The position numbers and the translations under genes are program-made. DNA of 64,000 bases from Vermamoeba vermiformis (lineage: Eukaryota > Tubulinea > Echinamoebida): the NCBI GenBank assembly GCA_045837725.1, contig JBEWZL010000300.1, positions 62,001 to 126,000 of the forward strand, read 5' to 3'. The notes beneath the pieces were generated by a model. That model did not search any database and was not told the origin of the DNA. It was given only the letters and a program-made list of their open reading frames with translations. Shown one piece after another: positions 37,283 to 50,059 of this stretch. Positions within the stretch are counted from its first letter, which is position 1, and each line of letters starts with the position of its first letter.

Positions 37283-38391
37283 ATGCTGTCTCGTGTATGC
37301 TTGCTCCTTCTAGGAGTATATATTCTTGCCTCTTGCGCACGTGCGGAGACAGTTGCAGAAGAACTTGTCAGATTGACCAACGAGTACCGAGGACAAAACG
37401 GCCTTCCCGCGATCCCCATATCATATTCATTGACTAGGGTGAGTATATATTACCTTTGAAACTTCAAATTCTTATTTGAATAGAATTGCGGTCAAAATAT
37501 CTCGCGATAAAATTTATTTGCTTGATCTAAATCAATTTACATTCTTTATGCGTAACGGTACCATGTAAACTATATTTGCTAAATTTGCATATTATGGTAG
37601 GTCGCTATAATTCATACTCTTGATTTGAACACGAACGGTGCCTCATCCGTGGTCGGTGATTGCAACATGCACTCGTGGAGCAACAAAGGCTTTGGATTAT
37701 GGAACGGCTGTTGCTATACTCCGGATCACGCACAAGCCTCGTGCATGTGGAACAAGCCACGCGAGATTACCAACGGTACTTTTACTGGTAACGGTTATGA
37801 AAACGCTGCTGGTGGAGGTGGATCATTGACCGCTTCAGGTACGTAAAAGTACATATTTAGAACATATTATTTAGAGTATTACGCCAATTTTTTGATCTTT
37901 TTTTGCAAGATCTTTATAATGCGAGATTTCTTACCGTAATATTATTTATTGCAGAGGCGCTTCAACTTTGGAAAGACTCTACGCCCCATAATAACGTAAT
38001 TTTGAACTTGGATATCTGGAAAGACATGACTTGGCGATCGCTTGGTGCATCTGTTTGTCAAAACTACGCCGTTTTATGGTTTTCAGATTGTAAGTACTTC
38101 TCTCGTTGTAATTAATTATCACATAATTTTTTGACGTTAATTTGATGCTAATTTTTTCGAAATTATGGCTAATTTCAATGATTCAATTCAGCTGCCGATC
38201 CCGTGCAATCATCCACTTCAACTTTGACTTGCGATAGTGTTACTTTGCCTGCACCACCGAGCAGCACTCCAAGCACATCCAATCCAAGCACTAACGGCAA
38301 TACTCCGAGCGGAAAGAGTCTCTCTAGCAACGCACAAATGATTGGATCTGCTTTCGGTTTGATTTCATTCTTGCTTGCTCTATTATTTTAA
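37283..38391 (+). CDS. Secreted CAP-domain (SCP/PR-1) protein, GPI-anchored, copy 1
   Basis: Four exons, about 260 residues. The signal peptide MLSRVCLLLLGVYILASCARA precedes a CAP domain: ETVAEELVRLTNEYRGQNGLPAI, HTLDLNTNG, CNMHSWSN, WNGCCYTPDHAQASCMWNKPREI, GNGYENAA, APHNN-type PHNNVILN, and SLGASVCQNYAVLWFSD. His and Glu cavity residues (H of MHSW, E of GYENA) are kept. A Ser/Thr/Pro-rich linker ends in a hydrophobic tail IGSAFGLISFLLALLF, typical of GPI attachment. CAP proteins bind lipids or sterols or act outside the cell. A tandem paralog follows immediately. Confidence 0.85.
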
Positions 38392-38562
38392 CTTGTGTTA
38401 TTAGTATCTCATTAATGGATAAATAGATTCATTCTATCCGGCTAATTGTGGGATTGAATTGCTAATTCTATTAATAAGGCCACGTCAAATCATTTCAAAA
38501 ATATATTCTGTTTTTTATCCATTATTTTTAGCTTAACAAGCGTACCTGCACAAAAGAACACG

Positions 38563-39803
38563 ATGAGATCGAGTGCACTATGCTTGATACTTTTAGGAGC
38601 ATGTTTGCTCGTTAGTTGGACTCACGCAGAGACTCCCGCTGAAGAACTGGTCAGATTGGTCAACGACTATCGGCAGCAAAACAATCTTACGCGCATTCCA
38701 ATGTCGTATTCATTGACTAAGGTACGCATAATATTTAAGAGTATTGATCATAAACTGTTCTAGGCCCAAATTAATTACGAAATAACGTGTCTATGTCCAC
38801 AATAATTTCATTTCGTCCGGTCCCAAGAATCTTTTTATTTTGAAATTTATCAATGGAGCTATTAGCGTATAATGGTACTAATAATATTATCTACTACAGA
38901 CTGCTATTTTGCATACGTTGGATCAGAACGCGCACGGTGCTACGACGTTTACCGGCTCGTGCATTCAACACTCGTGGAGTGACTACGGCTATGGTGAATG
39001 GGTTGGCTGTTGCTATGACACACAAGCGTCCAATCCTGGATGCATGTGGTGGAAGCCAAAGGAAATTACGGGAGGAGTTTTTACCGGCTACGGCTTTGAG
39101 AACGCAGCTTGGGCCTCTCCTAGTATCACAGCTTCACGTAAGTGAACATTAAGAGATCAATAGTTGTAGTACTGTTACTCGAGACTCGCTTTTTTGGATC
39201 TCGAGATCAGTTACTCCGAAATTACGAATGTTAATATGTTATTGCAGAGGCACTGCAGCTTTGGCAAGGTGATGCTCCCCATAACAACGTAATATTGAAC
39301 CTTGATATATGGAAAAGTTACCCTTGGCTAGCAATCGGAGCGTCTGTTTGTGGTGAATACGCTGTTGTTTGGTTTTCTAATTGTAAGTTCTGAATATGAT
39401 TATTTATTAATATTATTGCGCATCGGATAGAATAATAATATTCGTCAAATGTATCAATAATTTAATTAACGATTCAATTTTTTCAGCTGCCGATCCGGAT
39501 ACTACCTCTCCTAGCACTTTGACTTGCGATACCGTAAGCTTGCCCTCGCCACCGACTACTAACTCGCCTCCCTCTACTAATCCTCCGACACCATCCAACC
39601 CACCTCCATCAACGAATCCACCTTCTGCAACTCCTGCTGTTGGAAATCCATCGAATTCACCCGTTGACGGGTCTGTTCCTGGTGTTAACCCTAGTAATAG
39701 TGCTCCTAAGAGCGGTACTACACCCGGAAGCAAACTAACTAGCAACGCGAACGCGATCGGCTTCGCTTTCGGTTTGATTTCATTCTTGCTTGTATTATTC
39801 TAA
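38563..39803 (+). CDS. Secreted CAP-domain (SCP/PR-1) protein, GPI-anchored, copy 2
   Basis: Paralog of the preceding gene with the same four exons: signal peptide MRSSALCLILLGACLLVSWTHA, ETPAEELVRLVNDYRQQNNL, HTLDQNAHG, CIQHSWSDYGYGEWVGCCYD, CMWWKPKEI, GYGFENAA, PHNNVILNLDIWKSYPWLAIGASVCGEYAVVWFS. The linker is longer and richer in Pro (PPTPSNPPPSTNPP) and the GPI-type tail AIGFAFGLISFLLVLF is nearly the same as in copy 1. This indicates a tandem duplication with linker expansion; the CAP domains [14 protein letters not shown] diverged. Confidence 0.85.
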
Positions 39804-40018
39804 TTTTGGCTGTGGATTAAATATCCGTATAAATTTTATTGCCATGGAGGCATTGTTGGTCTTGTGTCATATTTTGTTGATTTTAAAATGACCGTTTTTT
39901 TTTGCCGTGTAATTCGCTTGCAAAAATATTTTCGGTTATAGAATTATTTTGCCCAGATAACGACAAGGGCTCGTTGACTAGTATATTATATCATCCGACA
40001 GATAAAGCTTTGAGGCAA

Positions 40019-43000
40019 ATGGTCAAGGCTACCTTGTTGCTTTTGACACTTGTCCTGTTCGGATTCAGCTTGACACCCGGTAAACAATCAAAATATTACG
40101 ATTTGTATTATTAAATATATTCATTATGACAATTTAATGTTGTATTCTTGCGAGCGATTCGGTAATAATTTGGATCGACCCGCGTGTCAATTAATTTTTC
40201 ATTTGGCCAATCGCTTTTTAACAAATTAAGATATCCTATATCAAATCAATGCTTTTTATAATATTTCATATTAATTTCATGATTAGTGTTGGGCGGTCAG
40301 CAATTTTTCGCTGCAACTACTTGGACCCAAGTTGGCCAAATTGAAGCAGGAGGATTATTACGATTTGCTTGGAAGCCTGTGTGCCTAGGTAATTAATAAC
40401 GCCAATTAATAAGGAAAATTTTGAGCGGCAAGGTCTCGATCTGCAACAACTGACGTTTGACGCGATCGAAATCCGAAACGCTTCGAGATTGCCGGTCCAA
40501 AACTAATTATCCTATATTTAGGCTCGTATAAATTAGGCGATGCATTCACAAATGCTATTAATTTGAAGCCCACGGGCTTGGCTTGCGTCGGTCCGGAAAG
40601 CACAAATTTTGTTCCTATTCCCGAGTCCGCGTTTCAGCAGAATTTCAACGTAGGAGATATTACCTTCTACCAGAGCAACAACGGTAAGCATTTGAACGAA
40701 TATTAACTTGATCTGAATTTATTCTGATTTAAATTTTCATTTTTTAATGTTATTGTGATCTGCTCGCAACTAATCGCTAAATATTCATTCAAGATACATA
40801 CCAAGTGCTTGGACACGTTATTGTATCCTCAAAGAGTGGCCCTGATGCATTGAAAGGTTACGCTGCTTTTACTGGATCCTGCCTCGTTGACGTAAGTTCT
40901 AAAATAGCATAAAATTAGTAAAATGCAATTTCAAAATATTACGCGTTATATTACAATTCGCTTGATTAAAATTAATCGCATTTTATTTTTAGTGCTCTGG
41001 TCAAGGTTCCACTTACACCTTCAATAATACAATTAATGTCGTTCGTTTTGATATATTTAACGGGGCTAATGGATTTACTCCCACGAGCTTATTTCAATTA
41101 AATAACGAAACTGCGACTCCCGTTCCTTTTCCGTATTGCTTGGATCAAACATGTAAGTCGAGGAATAATACGAATTATGGCAATACTATTAGCATTTAGC
41201 ACAAATTACCGAATTAATTTTTGTCCAGAACGGCACCAATTATGATTTTTCATTTTTTTTTGGATGTGTTTTGCACGAGGATTTTACTAATCGTAGTATA
41301 TTTTAAGGCATTTGCGATACTTGCGTGAACGGTACTTGCACTCCTTACGGCAATTGTGCTTGTCCTGATGGCTGGACTGGTCAACGTTGCGATAGTAAGC
41401 CCCGCGAACATCGCACCTCGGATCTGGTTTCCGAACTTTACTAACACTTTATTCATAGTTGATGTGGATGAATGTGCTGAAAATATCGATCTTTGCCACC
41501 CGTTAGCCATTTGCACTAACTACCCCGGTGGTTACAACTGTTCTAACTGTCCGTCTGGTTACACCACGAGTTTTGTTGGTGGTGTTCAAAAATGCACTGG
41601 TAAAAATTCGCAAATAATACTATTCCGCTATTCTATCAATTTATTAATGATATATAATTAGATATCAATGAATGCACGAACGCCACGTTATGCGCAGCTC
41701 CAACGCCTAATTGTGTTAATTTGCCGGGTAGTTATGTTTGTAACAACTGCACGGGAGAGCAAATTAATGGTGCAGGCCCTGGTGGATGCATTGGTAAGAC
41801 TATCTATCAATACAAATACTCTGATATTATATTAACTGGATTTAGATCAATTCTGCGGTGATAAAGTGCTTGAAGTTGGTGAAGGGTGCGAGTTTGGAGG
41901 TAATTATACACGTACTAGTATTTGAATACTGCAAATCTGATAATGTTTTTCCTTTTATAGACATCGGTTGTGTTAACTGCACGTGCATCGCCCCGCAATA
42001 TGTTTCGACTGTTAACGTCACCGACAACTGCGAGGTGAAGTGCGGCAATGGTCGCAAAGATGCAGGTGAACAGTGTGACGGTGGTGTTGGCTGTGACCCA
42101 TTGTCGTGCATGTGCAAGACGTCGATTGGCTACGCTCCTTCTGCCACTTCAACTAGCTGTGTCAAACGTAAGATCACACGAGCTCAAGCAATGTTATCAA
42201 TGAAACTAACACTTTTTTAGTTGCGTTGACTGACGGTTGCAGTGCGCTGACAGACTGCGGCGAGTGCATTTTGTTGAACTGCGTGTGGTGTACTGGCAAC
42301 GCAACGTGTGCTCCGACTCGTACTACAAACGATTGCAAAAGTGAGTGTATTATTATCACGTTATATTTTTAAGCTTTTGATTAACGAGTACTTACTTAGC
42401 CTCGTGTCCTATTGTTGTCCCGCCAAGTTCGACGCCGTTGACTCCTGGTGCCTTGAGCCCTGACACCGCCACACCCAGCGACGGACTTGGTGGCGCACCG
42501 GGCCCTAGCAAAGACGAAACCAATTTGATTGTCGGACTTGTCGTTGGTATCGGAGGTGCTGCAATCATTGCGGCTGCTTTGCTCGCTGTACTCCTCTCAC
42601 GAAGGTAAGTTTAAAAAAACATCACGTGTGGCTCGGGCTAACGCTTGCTTTTTTTAGAAACAAAAGGAAGAAAGAAGCCTTGCTCACGACTTCTCAACGA
42701 GGTTTGGCTGGCATGAGCCAATCTCCTGCGTCCATGTCCAAATATGGTATTGAACGTACAGAACTTTACACGCGATCTGCGGCTGAGGAATGGGTGCCAC
42801 CAGAGGACTCAATGTACGATATCCGAAAGTTATAATAATATGCGTTACTAACACGTTTAACTTTTTAGTGATGTTCCATTGAAGAGTTTGCCTTTAGAGG
42901 TATGTTTCAGTGAATTAACGAAGGCCGGTTGGAAATTAACGGTTTTTTTGACAGGTGTCAAAAGAAACTCTTGACTTTGGCACGGGTTTCAATCAATTCA

Positions 43001-44570
43001 AAGTCGGTCAAGTGTACGTCGATCACTTCACGCTCTCATACGGCAAGAAGATGAAAGAAGACGGCATTGACTTCGCTTTCCACGTGCCTCATTCTCCGAA
43101 ATTCACGATCTCGTTTAACCCTGAAAAGGGAACTGTCAAGAAAGACAAGCCAGTAGAAATCGAGGTCAGTTTGACGATGAACATGACCACTGAAATTGAA
43201 GTCGCTACTGGTCTCGAATTGCCTGGTAAGTCTCACTTGCAAATTTAGATCTGGGCTTACCTCTGCCGACATTAATTTCTAACTATTGGTCCTTTATAGA
43301 ACAAAAGACACATTGCTTCTTCGTTCTCAATGTTATTAGCGAGCCCTCACCGTTAATTGACTTTGACGAGTTGGTGTTTGATAACAACAAAGTACTCGGT
43401 GACGGTGCTTACGGAACTGTGTACCGTGGTAGAGTAAGTGTTGTATAACGCAAGAACACGTTCACGTTCATTTAGAAGGCGGGTATATTAATAATATATT
43501 GTAGTATCGTGGTCAAGATGTCGCCATCAAGGTGTTGAAGATGCAAGATCTGCCCACTGAAATGCTTGACGAGTTCGATCGTGAAATCGATCTTATGACC
43601 AAACTGCGTCACAAAAATATTGGTAAGTCGAATATAACATCGTATATATAACAGGTTAACCTAACTCTATTTAGTGCAATTCATTGGTGCATCCAAGTTG
43701 CTCGGCAAGTTGGCAATTGTAACTGAATTTATTGAGCTTGGAAGCGTTATGGTGAGTGCCATTGATACTATAATAATATTTTATACTCACATGCTCTATA
43801 GGGACACTTGAAGAAAGGTACTTTGGATCACGGCCTCACGGTTAAGATCGCGCTGGATGCCGCTCGAGCTGTCAACTTTTTGCATCAAAATCGTATCTTG
43901 CATCGTGACTTGAAGCCTGACAACTTATTGGTAAGCATGGTTTGCCATATTGATATTACTGAACTCTTTCTTACGACATCTTTAGCTCGTGTCCAAATCG
44001 CGAGATCCATCAGCTGTCACGGTCAAGTTGGCTGACTTTGGTACTTCAAGGTAATGATTATATAATATTAAACTGTTTTAATAGCATGAAATAACCTTTT
44101 TGCAATAATAGAGCCGTGTCAGAAAAGATGGCGAGCAAGTATACCACGGGCATTGGTACTCCTTTGTATATGGCCCCTGAAATCTTGGCTAAGAAACAAT
44201 ACGACTTAAAGGCAGATATTTTCAGGTAAGATATAAATTGCCCATAAATTCATTACTCTAACCTAGTTTACAACGTCAACCTGACCGCTTGATCCGGATC
44301 CAAAAAATCATTCTAACAATTTTTTTTCGTAGTTTTGGCGTCATTCTATGGGTATTATATGCCGGCAAAGAGCCCTACGGCCATTTAGAACACTCGTGGG
44401 ACGTGGCTAAATTCGTCTCGGAGGGTAACAGAGAAGAGATCGGCCTTGACTGTCCTGCAGGATACAAGCGCATTATTGAAATATGCTGGGCTCAAAATCC
44501 AGAAGATAGACCGACTTCTGAAGAGTTGCTCGAAGAATTGGAGCAGTTGTATAGTAAAGAAAAGAAGTAG
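40019..44570 (+). CDS. EGF-repeat transmembrane receptor kinase (TKL type)
   Basis: Roughly 20 exons. The signal peptide MVKATLLLLTLVLFGFSLTP is followed by a beta-rich domain, an EGF module (CNGTCTPYGNCACPDGWTGQRC-like), two Ca-binding EGFs (DVDECAENIDLC, DINECTNATLC), a Cys-rich repeat of the Myxo-disulfide type (CGNGRKDAGEQCDGG), and a PSI-like CILLNCVWC. The single span LIVGLVVGIGGAAIIAAALLAVLL leads to an MSP-like immunoglobulin fold (FKVGQVYVDHFTLSYGKK, FTISFNPEKGTVKKDKPVEI). The kinase is complete: GDGAYGTVYRGR, VAIKVLKM, ILHRDLKPDNLL, LADFGTS, GTPLYMAPEIL, RPTSEELLEELEQL. It should be active on Ser/Thr and possibly Tyr. The MSP-plus-TKL tail recalls Entamoeba and Acanthamoeba receptor kinases. 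Confidence 0.88.
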
Positions 44571-44738
44571 TAGAGTAATTTATTTTTGTTAACAAGTAAA
44601 ACTATTTATATACCTTTGCAGCGAGTAATTTCATTGATTAGAATTTAATTTTCAAATTATTATGATTGAGCGATGCGAATTCAAGTTGACTTTTTGGCGC
44701 CGTTGGTTTTTGAGTCACTCATTTGAACTTGATTAACA

Positions 44739-47700
44739 ATGCTGCACCCACAACTGATCAGACGTCGCCGATATTTCCCTTATGAGGGCTTAGAAGCAAC
44801 AGACTACTCACGGGATGAATACGTTAAACACTTGCACAACAGCAATATCGAAGGAGAACCGGGATCGAGTGAATCTAAGTACTATCGCAGCTTCATTCCA
44901 AATGATGACTATGATTATTTTTACGACATTGTATCAAATGAATGGGATGCAGTGGAGCGCTGTGGAACACCGTACGTGCGTTGGAACGAAAGTAAGATCT
45001 TTTAGCTACCCGGTTTCAAATTAAAGAATTTAATACTCATAAATATACCCTAATTTTCTAAATAATTATCATATTTTAATTAGCTATTTTTACGTTCGAT
45101 CCATCGCCAACTACCGAAATATCTTTTCCTGGAAATTTACAGTCACGTGCTTTTTAGGGCACAAAGCGCTAGAGCCTATGGTCCCGACTATTTGCACTGG
45201 TCAACACACGATACCTTCACTCCTCAACAAGACGTTGTTCAAGATCGCTGCCATGATTAACAGCTCTATGGAGACAGATCCGCGATTCCGTGCGTATAAA
45301 ATCATAACGAATTCACTATGGCTTATTACTTCATATCATAGTTGAAGCGATACCTAGCTCATTGATGGAGAGAATTATTCCGCAGCTGTCATTTCAAGCG
45401 TTGAAGAGACTGTTCGGCAATGATTGGACTAATTTCCTTGGGCCTTCTAAATATCGCACTTTATTGGCGTGGTACGAACTGATTATCATTAAAATACGTG
45501 TTGTATATTAACGGCAATTATAGTATCAAAAACGAAGAAGATGTCCATCGGTACTTATACTATTACAACTCGTCACATCCACTTCTGAAAACAGAAATTT
45601 TGTTGAAAGTATTCGATATGAAGGATCAATTAACGTTTGAGCCTCTTCCCAGCACTGTAAGCGTATTTGTTGTACAACAAAAAATTTATCTAATTGCTTG
45701 CTAGGAACCATTAATTTGTCGGGCTCACAAGAAAGGTTTCTACCGCAATTATCAGTTCACTAACTGGCCCAATAATGATCGGAAACAACCTGATTTCGAA
45801 GTTGCACCTGGCGATCCAGTGATTGTCGATAGAGAGACTTTTGACAAACGATTTGAGGTACGATTGGTCCTTTGACACGTGTCAAATTATTGTTCCTTAG
45901 ATTATCTTTGGTTACTTCAAAAAGCAGAATTAATCGCTCCTATTACTATATGTAGCCTACTAAAATCATTTTACTGACCCTGGTTTATTCTAGAATTATA
46001 CTTTGGGCGTGTTCAAAAACTTTGACTGGAGCAACATTTTCGTGGCTGGTGGATCGGTCTTGCACTGCTTGCGACAGATGAAAGGTGCTGACACTGACGA
46101 GGAGCTGGAAGAAGTGTTCGAGAGTTTCTACGATTGGTCCGATATCGACATGTACATTTACGGCCTGGACGAGAAAGAAACCAAGGATAAAGTATAAATG
46201 CTTATATGTTTCGTTCGAATTAACGGTTATATCTAGGTCGTGGAAATCTACGACAACGTCAAAAAAATGTTTCCGAAATTATTTGTTGTCGAGTCTAAGA
46301 ACACATTCACGTTGTTCGCGACAGGCATGCGACCCATTCAAGTCATCACTGCGTATGTATCGTTGTAGTAGCCGACACGCACTAACATATGCAGCATGTA
46401 CAAATCGATTGAAGAGATCTTGTTGAGCTTTGACTTGGGCTGTATCATGGGTACGACACAACTTTTTTGTGTGAAAAAACGTTCGCGAAAACTATTGATG
46501 GCATTTCGGTGCTACGAAACCAACCTTTACGTTCACTGAATGAGTTACAGATGTCAAGTTCTTTTTTTCTAACGCTATTCTTTTAGTCGGATATAACGGC
46601 AAAGATGTTCTCTGCTTGCCAAGGTAATCACGAAATTCAGCGAAAACCGTCAATCTAACCTCTTTCATGAACAGATTTCTCGTGTCAATGAAGTACTTGA
46701 CGAATCACCTCGACAGCGATATGAACTTGTCCAATAAGTTGCAGTGGTTCAGATTGCAGAAGTATGCCGTTCGATACTTCAACAGCACTCTGCCAGTTGC
46801 ATTTAGATTTCACGGGCTCAACGGATTTGGTAAAAAAAAAATCATCGCAAATTCGTGAAATTTCACAAATTTAATAACACTTTTATTAGACCAAGGAATG
46901 CCGCACGTTGAACAGATTCGTGAAAAAGACGTCGAACTAGCGTTCAAAAAGATCGTCGAAATAATGTCGTTGAGCAAGATGTCGCTTCTTGAACAAACCT
47001 TGCCCAAGTTCTGGATGAATTTTCCGTTCAAGTGGTCCGTCAGATGGCACCAAGGGTACGCTAGCCACCGCTATCATATGATGATGATACTTATCAATCT
47101 ATGTAACAGCCTATCGTTTAATTATCTTCGTTCTTCTTTCGATGAAACACGTGCACTTGAGCGATGGAGCGTGGAAAAAGAATTGTCCGAAGAATTCAGC
47201 AACATGGATCTGAACTTTTTGACTAGCGTTCAAGACTACGGCTTCTGGGTACGACGATATACTATATGTCTTTATAATTCAAATGCTAATTGTTATTATT
47301 TTAAGGACGAGCCTCCTGCCTATCCAACCGCGCCGACTTGGTCCATGGAAGACGCCAAACAAAATGCTGCGGATCGGTTTAAAAAGTTAGTTTGTGAATA
47401 CCAGATTAATACTACTTATAGCTAATTGATCGGTATTTTCAGTTTGAAAGAAGAGAATAAGGCCTCGAATGTAACGGGATTGAAGAATATTTTGAAAAAA
47501 GTCAAATTGAATCCGTTCACTGAAAGTACGTTTCATGAATGGCCATTATCCGATTTAACAGTTTGAATATTAGGTTTGCTACAATGTTATTATCTCGATG
47601 CTATAGTCGAATGCAAAACGTGCAACCGAACAACGCAGATCCAAAACGATGAGAAGCCTTACATGCGTATGGCATAGCAATCATACTTTCAATCGAATTT

Positions 47701-48613
47701 TCGTTTAATATAATACATTTGCAGGACTTAATAGCGCCATGTCAACGATCAGTTATTCCATCGAGAGCTGTGAATTTGAATGGAACAATCTCTCACACTC
47801 GACGGTCGGCCAGATCCAAAGTGAAATTTTGCAGCTCGGAGGATCTTATTGGTAATACATAATAGTACTATTTATTATGCAATACTAACTTGGTGTTTGG
47901 GATAGGCGATTGTGTCTCGAAATTCCCAAAAAAGGAAATTTACTTTGGCTGAGACTCAACAAGCTCGATGACGTCGTTGAAACTGAACGAAAGAGACTGA
48001 TGGGCCAGTACTTTGTCAACTTTGTGATCACTCTCAGAAACACCGATCTGGCGCACAACGAGTTCGACCTGCACTTTGGTATGTGAATCATCTCTCCTCA
48101 ACCAATCAATATTTCGGCGCATCCATACAACTCGATTTTTTTGCGATGACAACCATAATGTTGCGCACTCTCCCAACCTTCCTGGGCAAGGTATCAATAT
48201 AAATCCCATATGGCAACCATGCCGTTAGGGATGTCACTGGATACGCCTAATTAGGAAAGTCCAACGTGACTATGGGGTCGCGTGACGAGCGGTTGTTTTC
48301 GAGAAAAAATCGGGCTCAGTATGAATTTGAATGTGTCGAACAGTAATATATTAGCTGTGCTAACGAATTGGAACTTTTGACAGATGGCTCATTCATTTTC
48401 AAGAATGAAGAAAGCACCGACCAATGGAAGACGTTCATTTACAGACCATACATCTTCAAACCTAAAGAATTCGATGTTGAGCCGTTGGACATGCCGTACA
48501 TCATCGGTAACATGGTGCAATCTGAAGTGGCGTTTGTGCATGATGATGGCAGTGTCAAAGGCAAAATTACAATGCAATTTCACACGCCTAATCTGGAAGT
48601 CGTTAATATTTAA
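44739..48613 (+). CDS. Large protein with a nucleotidyltransferase-like (GGS...DxD) domain
   Basis: About 18 exons. The N-terminal part is unrecognised; SSLMERIIPQLSFQALKRLF is faintly F-box-like. The centre has FVAGGSVLHCLRQM, then DWSDIDMYIYGLDEKETKDKV, then FVVESKNTFTLFATGMRPIQVITAMYKSIEEILLSFDLGC and VGYNGKDVLCLPRFLVSM. GGS followed by DxD is the signature of the Pol-beta nucleotidyltransferase fold. The later block (IQV...YKS-EEIL-SFD) is shared, from memory, with ankyrin-repeat proteins of amoebae and fungi where the VLCLPR position reads ALPR. The C-terminal half (PHVEQIREKDVELAF, FPFKWSVRWHQGY, VGQIQSEILQLGG, VKGKITMQFHTPN) has no match I know. Substrate unknown. Confidence 0.62.
45871..45886. 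promoter_or_regulatory. Palindrome TTTGACACGTGTCAAA, intronic (nucleotidyltransferase-like gene)
   Basis: Exact copy of the 16-base palindrome, about 12 bases after a GT donor in an intron of about 135 bases. Confidence 0.6.
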
Positions 48614-48873
48614 TTTAACGATGTTTGTGGCGATCAAAATCGATCACGTTTTAATGCCACGTGTAGCCAGCATTAAATTTTTTACGTTTGCATACTATTT
48701 GCTGTCGTGTCGTTTAATATTATTGCTGTCCGATAATTACTAAATTAGATAGATTGATATAAACTAACCGGAAATTTTTTTTATGGTTTCGAAGGCGTGG
48801 TGACTTCAATTTTTGTGTAAATTTTACTTGAGACGCTTGCTAAATATTACAATAACATTATTTAATAATTAAA

Positions 48874-49285
48874 TTAGTGTTGCGGAGGATTTTTCCAAGC
48901 TTGTTGACAGGCCATAGTAAATTCTTGAAGATCGATTCTTCCGGACTCGTCTTTTTCAAGCTAAAAATATTTTATCAGCGAAATGTATTTTAGGAATATA
49001 AATATAGCGAGATATATCGTAAATTTACCGCTGGAATATTATTGAATTTTTTTAAAAAATATCTTGTTCACAAAATCTTACGTCGTCCCACTTGGGAGGC
49101 TCCGGATCGAATCCACCATTTACAGATTTGTCTTCCGTAATATTCTTAATAGCTTCGTTGAATTGGGCTTGAGTCAGCAGATCTTCACCGGCGGTATCCA
49201 CTTTTTGAAAATGTTGGAAGAAGAACTTGGCAGTAGCGACGGCTTTGGTCTTATAGTTCGGTCCAGTAGGCCACAAGTTCGACAT
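48874..49285 (-). CDS. Small EF-hand-like protein
   Basis: Two exons, just under 100 residues: MSNLWPTGPNYKTKAVATAKFFFQHFQKVDTAGEDLLTQAQF and, after a 110-base intron, LEKDESGRIDLQEFTMACQQAW. The second loop (EKDESGRIDLQE) has most Ca ligands, though position 1 is Glu rather than Asp; the first (DTAGEDLLTQAQF) is degenerate. It is probably a cytosolic calcium-binding or adaptor protein. It is convergent with the preceding gene. Confidence 0.65.
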
Positions 49286-49444
49286 TGTGTTAGTTGAATA
49301 TTTGTTGATGTATTAAAAAAAGCAGAAATTAATTTTCGTCAGATCAATTCCTGATCTCCTCGCGAGTCGTATTAATCTCCATATAATATTTATTCGCTAA
49401 TTATATACATAATTATGCAACTAAGGATGTTGATAATTGTCACT

Positions 49445-49687
49445 TTACATGAAGGCATTGACCGTAGAATGTTCTCTTTTCTTGATCGCTTGAAGAAGTT
49501 GGTGTCGCAGCATCATTTTCTGCTCGTCCGTTAATGACAATATAGAAGCATCAATTGCAATAGGATCATTCAGCATTTCAGTCGTCATATGCACCGGATC
49601 GTGTTTTAAAACATTGATCAGATCTTGATGGCCTCCCGGCAGCGCACCAAGTTGATCCATAAGTTCTGTTATGTTCGACATGGACAT
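49445..49687 (-). CDS. Small unrecognised protein (80 residues)
   Basis: Single-exon frame MSMSNITELMDQLGALPGGHQDLINVL...LSLTDEQKMMLRHQLLQAIKKRE. It is helical and polar with no signal peptide. It is divergent from the SAM-domain gene across 111 bases and lies 160 bases upstream of the EF-hand gene on the same strand. A real small gene seems likely from amino-acid composition, but there is no known family. Confidence 0.45.
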   Translation of the reverse strand: MSMSNITELMDQLGALPGGHQDLINVLKHDPVHMTTEMLNDPIAIDASILSLTDEQKMMLRHQLLQAIKKREHSTVNAFM

Positions 49688-49798
49688 GTTTCGTTATATT
49701 ATGGCTCTGAATAACAATTTGTAAGATCAGAAATGGTTTTGAGCCTTTTTCTATTTTTGGATCGTCTTTTCGAACACTACTAATCACTGAGTACAGAC

Positions 49799-50059
49799 AT
49801 GAAAAAAGCGATGGAGCCAAAACCAAACACGTCATGGACAGCTGAACAAGTGGCAGATTGGGCACAGCACTACTTGACCTTTGACAATGAAGAAGCAGCG
49901 ATTTTAAAGAGAGAAAGAGTTGATGGCCGAGCCCTATATTGTATCCCTAGTTTGAGCGCTCTGTATTATCTCCACGGCATACGTGCTAGCCGTGCAAACA
50001 TTTTGTGGACTGAGATTGAAAAACTGAAGAAGGCTAAGAACAAAGGTAGCAAAACATAA
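49799..50059 (+). CDS. Small SAM-domain protein
   Basis: Single exon of 86 residues consisting of little more than a SAM domain: WTAEQVADWAQHYLTFDNEEAAILKRERVDGRALYCIPSLSALYYLHGIRASRANILWTEIEKL. The pattern W--E-V--W, (V)DG-AL and GIR---NIL--I--L is standard. SAM domains self-associate or bind other SAM domains or RNA. ATG at 49799 or at 49811 (MEPKPN) is possible. It lies next to the Miro-like genes, tail-to-tail with the shorter one. Confidence 0.72.
   Translation: MKKAMEPKPNTSWTAEQVADWAQHYLTFDNEEAAILKRERVDGRALYCIPSLSALYYLHGIRASRANILWTEIEKLKKAKNKGSKT

Noticed and set aside
39413-39745. Minus-strand 110-codon Gly/Val-rich frame
   Set aside because: It is the antisense of the Pro/Ser-rich linker of CAP copy 2; such frames arise from biased codons.
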